From the NCBI GenBank assembly GCA_938005265.1, contig CALLOA010000021.1:1-40319 (forward strand): a stretch of DNA of 40,319 nucleotides, in the 5' to 3' direction. Below are positions 36,301 to 40,319 of the stretch, in pieces. This DNA comes from an uncultured Granulosicoccaceae bacterium (GTDB lineage: Bacteria > Pseudomonadota > Gammaproteobacteria > Granulosicoccales > Granulosicoccaceae). The notes under the pieces were generated by a model, which saw nothing but the letters and a program-made list of their open reading frames with translations, was not told where the DNA came from and ran no database searches. The stretch's first letter is position 1. Each line of letters begins with the position of its first letter. The position numbers and the translations under genes are program-made.

Positions 36301-36329
36301 TGCGGCTGATGAACAATCAATCAGCCGCA
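36301..36329 (-). terminator. Strong hairpin between convergent nitrile hydratase and cysNC genes
   Basis: TGCGGCTGAT (36301-36310) pairs perfectly with ATCAGCCGCA (36320-36329) around a 9-nt loop. On the minus strand it is followed by ACACTTTTGTTTTG, a broken T-rich tract, so it plausibly terminates cysNC. On the plus strand no T-run follows. Confidence 0.6.
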
Positions 36330-36432
36330 GCTTCTGTGGCAACTTGCGTTGCTACTGCAAAATGGGTGATTTTGCGACGCGATTTTGTGACGCTATATGC
36401 CAGGAAATCCACCCAAATTGCAGTAACAGGTA

Positions 36433-38337
36433 TCAGATGATACCCGTGCGGCGCAGCTCTGAAAGTACCTTCTCTGCCGCCTGTTCAGCAGACAGAGAAG
36501 CCGTATCAACCAGAATTTCCGGATTTTCCGGTGGCTCATAGGGCGAGTCGATGCCGGTGAAGTTTTTCAGTTCACCCTTTCTGGCTTTTTTGTATAGGCC
36601 TTTGGGGTCTCGCTCTTCAGCTAAAGCGAGTGGTGTTTCAACATAGACTTCCAGAAATTCATCGTTTTCGACCAGATTTCGCGCCATTTGTCGCTCTGAG
36701 CGGAACGGCGAAATAAATGCAGTTAATACGATCAGACCGGAGTCAACCATAAGTCCTGCAACTTCGCCGATACGACGAATGTTTTCAACCCGGTCAGCAT
36801 CGGTGAAGCCGAGATCCTTGTTAAGACCGTGTCTGACATTGTCGCCATCCAGCAGGTAGGTATGTCTGCCGAGCGCCGAGAGTTTCTTCTCAACGATATT
36901 GGCGACGGTTGATTTACCCGCACCGGAAAGACCGGTGAACCATAGAACGCAGGCTTTCTGTTGCTTGAGCTGCGAGCGCATCGCCTTGTCAACGTCCACT
37001 GCTTGCATGTGAATGTTGTCAGAGCGTCGCAACGCGAAGTGCAGCATGCCGGCCCCCACTGTCTGATTGGTAACCCTGTCAATCAGTATGAAGCTACCGG
37101 TTTCGCGGTTTTCATCGTAGGGGTCGAAGGCAATTTGCCTGTCAGTGCTGAGATTGCAAACGCCAATGCTGTTCAGATCAAGTTTCTTTGCAGCGATCTG
37201 CTCAAGCGTGTCGACGTTTACTTCATACTTGATATCCGTGACATTGGCGGTCACGGTTTGAGCACCTACCTTGAGTAAATACTCACGACCTGGAAGTAAA
37301 GCATCGTCATGCATCCAGACGATCGAGCACTCAAACTGATCAGCTGTGCTGGCAGGTTGTTCAGTTGTGGATATGACGTCACCTCTCACCACATCGATTT
37401 CATTGTCCAGAGTCAGTGTGACTGCCTGGCCTGCAACGGCTTGATCGAGTTCAGCATCTGCCGTGATGATTTTTGCGATGTTAGCGGTTTTGCCTGATGG
37501 CTGGATACGTATGGCATCACCTGGCTTTACACTGCCACCGGAGATAGTCCCGGTGTAGCCCCGAAAATCGAGGTTAGGGCGATTCACCCACTGCACAGCC
37601 ATGCGAAAGGGTTGCTTGCGTTTGATGTCGTTATCAACTTTTACCGTTTCCAGCCACGAAAGCAGAGTAGGGCCGTGGTACCAGCTGGTGTTTGTGCTGG
37701 GTTCAACCATATTGTCGCCCTTCAGGGCTGATACCGGGATAGTGGTGAAGTTTTCAATGCCAGCCGAATCGGCGAACTCGCGATATGAGTCAACTATTTG
37801 CTGATAGGTTTCGGCTGAGTAGTTGATCAGATCCATTTTGTTTAGCACCAGCACGATATTCTTGATACCCATCAGCGATACCAGATAGCTGTGACGATAG
37901 GTTTGGGTGCTGAGGCCTCTGCGTGCATCGACGAGTATGATCGCGGCATCCGCATTGGATGCACCTGTGATCATGTTTCGTGTGTACTGCTCGTGGCCTG
38001 GAGTATCTGCAACAATGAACTTTCGCCGTTCTGTTGCGAAGTAGCGGTATGCAACATCGATGGTTATGCCCTGTTCACGCTCAGCTGCAAGTGCATCCAC
38101 AAGCAGTGCATAATCTGTATCAGTACCCTGTGTTCCGAATTTTTTCGATTCTGATTCTGCGCGCGCCAGCTGGTCGTCAAATACGCCTTTCGTATCATGG
38201 AGCAGGCGCCCGATCAGTGTACTTTTGCCGTCGTCAACACTGCCACAAGCAATAAACCGCAACAGCGTCTTGTTTTCATGGCGTGCGAGCTTTTCAGTAA
38301 TTTCTTCGTATGTTAAATCAATCGCTGAAGATTTCAT
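36433..38337 (-). CDS. cysNC: Bifunctional sulfate adenylyltransferase subunit 1 / adenylylsulfate kinase
   Basis: A 634-residue fusion. The N-terminal CysN part is an EF-Tu-like GTPase that drives ATP sulfurylase: P-loop [16 protein letters not shown] at 32-46, [12 protein letters not shown] and NKMD, then beta-barrel domains. From about residue 450 the CysC part phosphorylates APS to PAPS: P-loop GLSGAGKST at 469-477, [17 protein letters not shown] and the conserved FISPFRSER. This CysN-CysC fusion is common in Pseudomonas and Xanthomonas relatives. The ATG overlaps the cysD stop by one base (TAATG), so the genes are translationally coupled. Confidence 0.97.
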   Translation of the reverse strand: MKSSAIDLTYEEITEKLARHENKTLLRFIACGSVDDGKSTLIGRLLHDTKGVFDDQLARAESESKKFGTQGTDTDYALLVDALAAEREQGITIDVAYRYFATERRKFIVADTPGHEQYTRNMITGASNADAAIILVDARRGLSTQTYRHSYLVSLMGIKNIVLVLNKMDLINYSAETYQQIVDSYREFADSAGIENFTTIPVSALKGDNMVEPSTNTSWYHGPTLLSWLETVKVDNDIKRKQPFRMAVQWVNRPNLDFRGYTGTISGGSVKPGDAIRIQPSGKTANIAKIITADAELDQAVAGQAVTLTLDNEIDVVRGDVISTTEQPASTADQFECSIVWMHDDALLPGREYLLKVGAQTVTANVTDIKYEVNVDTLEQIAAKKLDLNSIGVCNLSTDRQIAFDPYDENRETGSFILIDRVTNQTVGAGMLHFALRRSDNIHMQAVDVDKAMRSQLKQQKACVLWFTGLSGAGKSTVANIVEKKLSALGRHTYLLDGDNVRHGLNKDLGFTDADRVENIRRIGEVAGLMVDSGLIVLTAFISPFRSERQMARNLVENDEFLEVYVETPLALAEERDPKGLYKKARKGELKNFTGIDSPYEPPENPEILVDTASLSAEQAAEKVLSELRRTGII

Positions 38338-40253
38338 TAGAAGTAGCCCTCTTGTTTTTTCTGTTCCATCGACGCGGATGAATCGTGATCAATCATGCGT
38401 CCACTTCGTTCCGAGGTTTTTGACATGAAAGTTTCAGCGATAATCTCAGGTAGTGATGTCGCGGTTGATTCGCTGGCACCCGTTAGAGGGTAGCAACCAA
38501 GGGTGCGAAAGCGAACCTTGCGCAGGCTCGGTACTTCACCTTCATTAAGTGTCAGACGGTCGTCATCAACCAGAATCAGATTGCCATCGCGTTCCACAAC
38601 GGGTCTCTCAGCTGCAAAATACAAAGGCACGACGCTGATGTTCTCAAGCAGGATGTACTGCCAGACATCAAGCTCCGTCCAGTTGGACAATGGAAAAACA
38701 CGGATGGATTCTTTAGGTTGCTTGCGTGTGTTATACACGTTCCACAGTTCCGGTCGCTGGTTGCGCGGGTCCCAGCGGTGCTGGTCTGACCTGAATGAAA
38801 ACACCCGTTCTTTTGCGCGTGTGCCCTCTTCGTCGCGCCTTGCGCCGGCGACTGCAACATCAAACTCGTGTTTATCGATCGCCTGTCGTAAGCCTTGCGT
38901 TTTCATAATGTCGGTGTGTAGTGCCGAGCCGTGGGTGATCGGATTGACGCCCTGTCGAATGCCTTCTTCGTTCTTGTGGACAATCATTTCAATATTCGGA
39001 TCAGCCGCCAATTCATCACGATACTGGTACATTGCCTTGAACTTCCAGGTCGTATCCACGTGTAACAGTGGCATTGGTATTGGTGCAGGGAAGAATGCTT
39101 TGCGGGCAAGATGCAGCATGACAGCACTGTCTTTACCCAAAGAATGCAGCATAACGGGTTTGTCAGCTTCGGCGATCACTTCTCGCAATATGTGAATGCT
39201 TTCAGCTTCCAGACGTTGCAGATGAGTTAGTGATTGGCTTTGCTGTGAGACTTTGTCCGCAGATACTTTTTGCTCTTGTTCAGCTGGTTTGGTTGTAGCT
39301 GTAGCGCCTTCGGCACCAGCTTTTTGCTGTAGCCTGTCTGGCTGTGTTTTCATCGTTTTATCCTGAGTGTATTCGGATTGATTGGATGGAATGCTTGATA
39401 CTTGTGTGATCAGTTCTTGTGTGGCGGTGGATCGCTTCGCAGTCAGTTTTTCTTGCTCTGATGGATTGGTGCTTTGATCACCAGATCGCGGCTGCTGGGT
39501 ACTTGGCGAAGCTGTCAGCGTTTTGTTATGGCATTGCAGGTATTCGCAATGGTTTTGCTCGAACCATTGTTGCAGTGTGGCTTGCCTTTTAAGGTCAATC
39601 CCGTTGACGAGCAGGAAAAATGACTTGCCGGCGAGTGCCAATAGACGCTGCAAAAAATCAGTTATGTCATCGACCTGGGTTGAGCCGTTGACTACTATCC
39701 ACGTGAATGAACCGCGGCCATCGTGTGCATGGAGCACACTATGATTTGCCAGGCGCTTCTGACCTATTGAGTACACAGCCAGTCCGCGTTTTTTGGCGGC
39801 TGTCAGTGTGGCGCGATCGCTCCCGGAAAGCAGGACATTGTCGGCAAGCGCAGAGTGGCCGTGCAGATTCCAACGTTCGGCGTACTTGGTGGCTGTACGC
39901 AATGTTATTGACTTGCCGGTCCAGCTTGTTAGCCATTGCTGTAACAGGCGATAGCTCCAGAGCGGTTGTTGTGCGAACGATTCGGGTGACAGTTCCAATA
40001 GTTCGCCAAGGATGACGTTTTCATCAACGCCCAGTGCCACAGCGCCACTGGAACGACCGCGCGGCTTTTTGTCAACGGCTGGCCAGCCGCCTTCCATGAA
40101 GGCCTTGTGAGCATTGATGATGGTTGGGCTGCTCAGATTGACCTCAGCTGCAATGCTAGCCAGAGATGCCCCCTCCAGACGCATCTCTACCGCACGCCGT
40201 CGTCGCGCATTGAGCGAGCTGCTTTTGTCAGTTTCTGGGGCTGTTTTGTTCAT
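38337..40253 (-). CDS. cysD: CysD (sulfate adenylyltransferase subunit 2) fused to an inactivated IS630-like transposase module
   Basis: The frame encodes 638 residues. From about residue 342 ([18 protein letters not shown]) it is a complete Cys[13 protein letters not shown] at 371-382 (PP-loop), [25 protein letters not shown] and the ending [10 protein letters not shown]. CysD with CysN forms APS from sulfate and ATP. Residues ~14-70 resemble the IS630-type HTH ([18 protein letters not shown], then [20 protein letters not shown]). Residues ~95-240 resemble the DDE fold ([27 protein letters not shown]). The first catalytic Asp position (YSIGQ, 161-165) and the second (Asn217) are lost, and the distal Glu region is absent, so transposition is not expected. 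A polar linker (~245-340) joins the parts. No good ribosome-binding site precedes 40253, but AGGA at 39361-39364 precedes an internal ATG at 39353. Confidence 0.88.
   Translation of the reverse strand: MNKTAPETDKSSSLNARRRRAVEMRLEGASLASIAAEVNLSSPTIINAHKAFMEGGWPAVDKKPRGRSSGAVALGVDENVILGELLELSPESFAQQPLWSYRLLQQWLTSWTGKSITLRTATKYAERWNLHGHSALADNVLLSGSDRATLTAAKKRGLAVYSIGQKRLANHSVLHAHDGRGSFTWIVVNGSTQVDDITDFLQRLLALAGKSFFLLVNGIDLKRQATLQQWFEQNHCEYLQCHNKTLTASPSTQQPRSGDQSTNPSEQEKLTAKRSTATQELITQVSSIPSNQSEYTQDKTMKTQPDRLQQKAGAEGATATTKPAEQEQKVSADKVSQQSQSLTHLQRLEAESIHILREVIAEADKPVMLHSLGKDSAVMLHLARKAFFPAPIPMPLLHVDTTWKFKAMYQYRDELAADPNIEMIVHKNEEGIRQGVNPITHGSALHTDIMKTQGLRQAIDKHEFDVAVAGARRDEEGTRAKERVFSFRSDQHRWDPRNQRPELWNVYNTRKQPKESIRVFPLSNWTELDVWQYILLENISVVPLYFAAERPVVERDGNLILVDDDRLTLNEGEVPSLRKVRFRTLGCYPLTGASESTATSLPEIIAETFMSKTSERSGRMIDHDSSASMEQKKQEGYF
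39351..39364 (-). promoter_or_regulatory. Internal ribosome-binding site and ATG for a CysD-only product
   Basis: On the minus strand AGGA (39361-39364) lies 7 nt before an in-frame ATG (39353-39351, residue 301 of the fusion). Translation from here gives 338 residues, close to an ordinary CysD (302 in E. coli) with a short extra N-terminus. It could yield free CysD alongside or instead of the fusion. Confidence 0.55.
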
Positions 40254-40319
40254 CTGAACGTAACGAAAATATGGCTACAAGCTTAAAATCTAGCGATTAA
40301 TGGAAGTATCGGATATGTG
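40254..40319 (-). other. Upstream region of cysD (partial)
   Basis: Sixty-six bases before the fusion start. They contain no clear Shine-Dalgarno for ATG 40253, and no promoter can be judged because the window ends. Confidence 0.4.

Noticed and set aside
38337..40253. An intact IS630 insertion sequence inserted into cysD
   Set aside because: No terminal inverted repeats or target duplication were seen, the transposase-like part is in frame with cysD, and its catalytic residues are missing.

Overview
The window looks like chromosomal DNA of a gammaproteobacterium outside the enteric group. Four things suggest this. The S10, spc and alpha ribosomal-protein operons run without an adk, map or infA insertion, and rpmJ lies between secY and rpsM. 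uvrA and ssb are divergent neighbours. metK is followed by ahcY, so S-adenosylhomocysteine (SAH) is recycled by the hydrolase rather than by the enteric Pfs/LuxS route. The sulfate-activation genes are of the cysD-cysNC type. Genus and family cannot be settled from the sequence alone.

Layout. Positions 647-15155 (+) hold rplC through rplQ, with secY, rpmJ and rpoA. The spacers inside this block are unusually long: about 590 bp before rplC, 358 bp between rpsD and rpoA, and roughly 70-130 bp elsewhere. They carry short tandem repeats, two of which run across the stop codons of rpsS and rpsE. Positions 15792-21653 (+) encode a giant protein of about 1953 residues: one N-terminal membrane anchor, an almost continuous coiled coil, and a C-terminal helix-hairpin-helix domain. 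An orphan NarL-type response regulator (-) follows. Then comes about 1 kb without genes but with several hairpins and an 11-bp x5 repeat, then uvrA (-) divergent from ssb (+). metK and ahcY (+) follow, with a clear operator-promoter arrangement in front of metK and a bidirectional terminator after ahcY.

Positions 30600-36258 are more accessory: an exported Ig-like/low-complexity protein (-), a stand-alone 3-hydroxyacyl-CoA dehydrogenase that resembles FadJ without its hydratase half (+), an aspartoacylase/succinylglutamate desuccinylase-family protein (-), and a cobalt-type nitrile hydratase cluster of alpha, beta and activator genes (+). The window ends with cysNC and cysD on the minus strand. 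These make ATP sulfurylase plus APS kinase for sulfate activation.

Two items stand out as possibly undescribed. (1) The cysD reading frame is fused in frame to an upstream IS630-type transposase-like module (HTH plus DDE-like fold) whose catalytic acidic residues are gone, which looks like a domesticated DNA-binding domain on a sulfur-assimilation enzyme. A good internal Shine-Dalgarno and ATG could also release a normal CysD. (2) The giant protein could physically link the inner membrane to DNA. Smaller points of interest are the habit of short tandem repeats at gene ends, a long structured leader before rplC, and an inverted repeat overlapping the -35 of the metK promoter.
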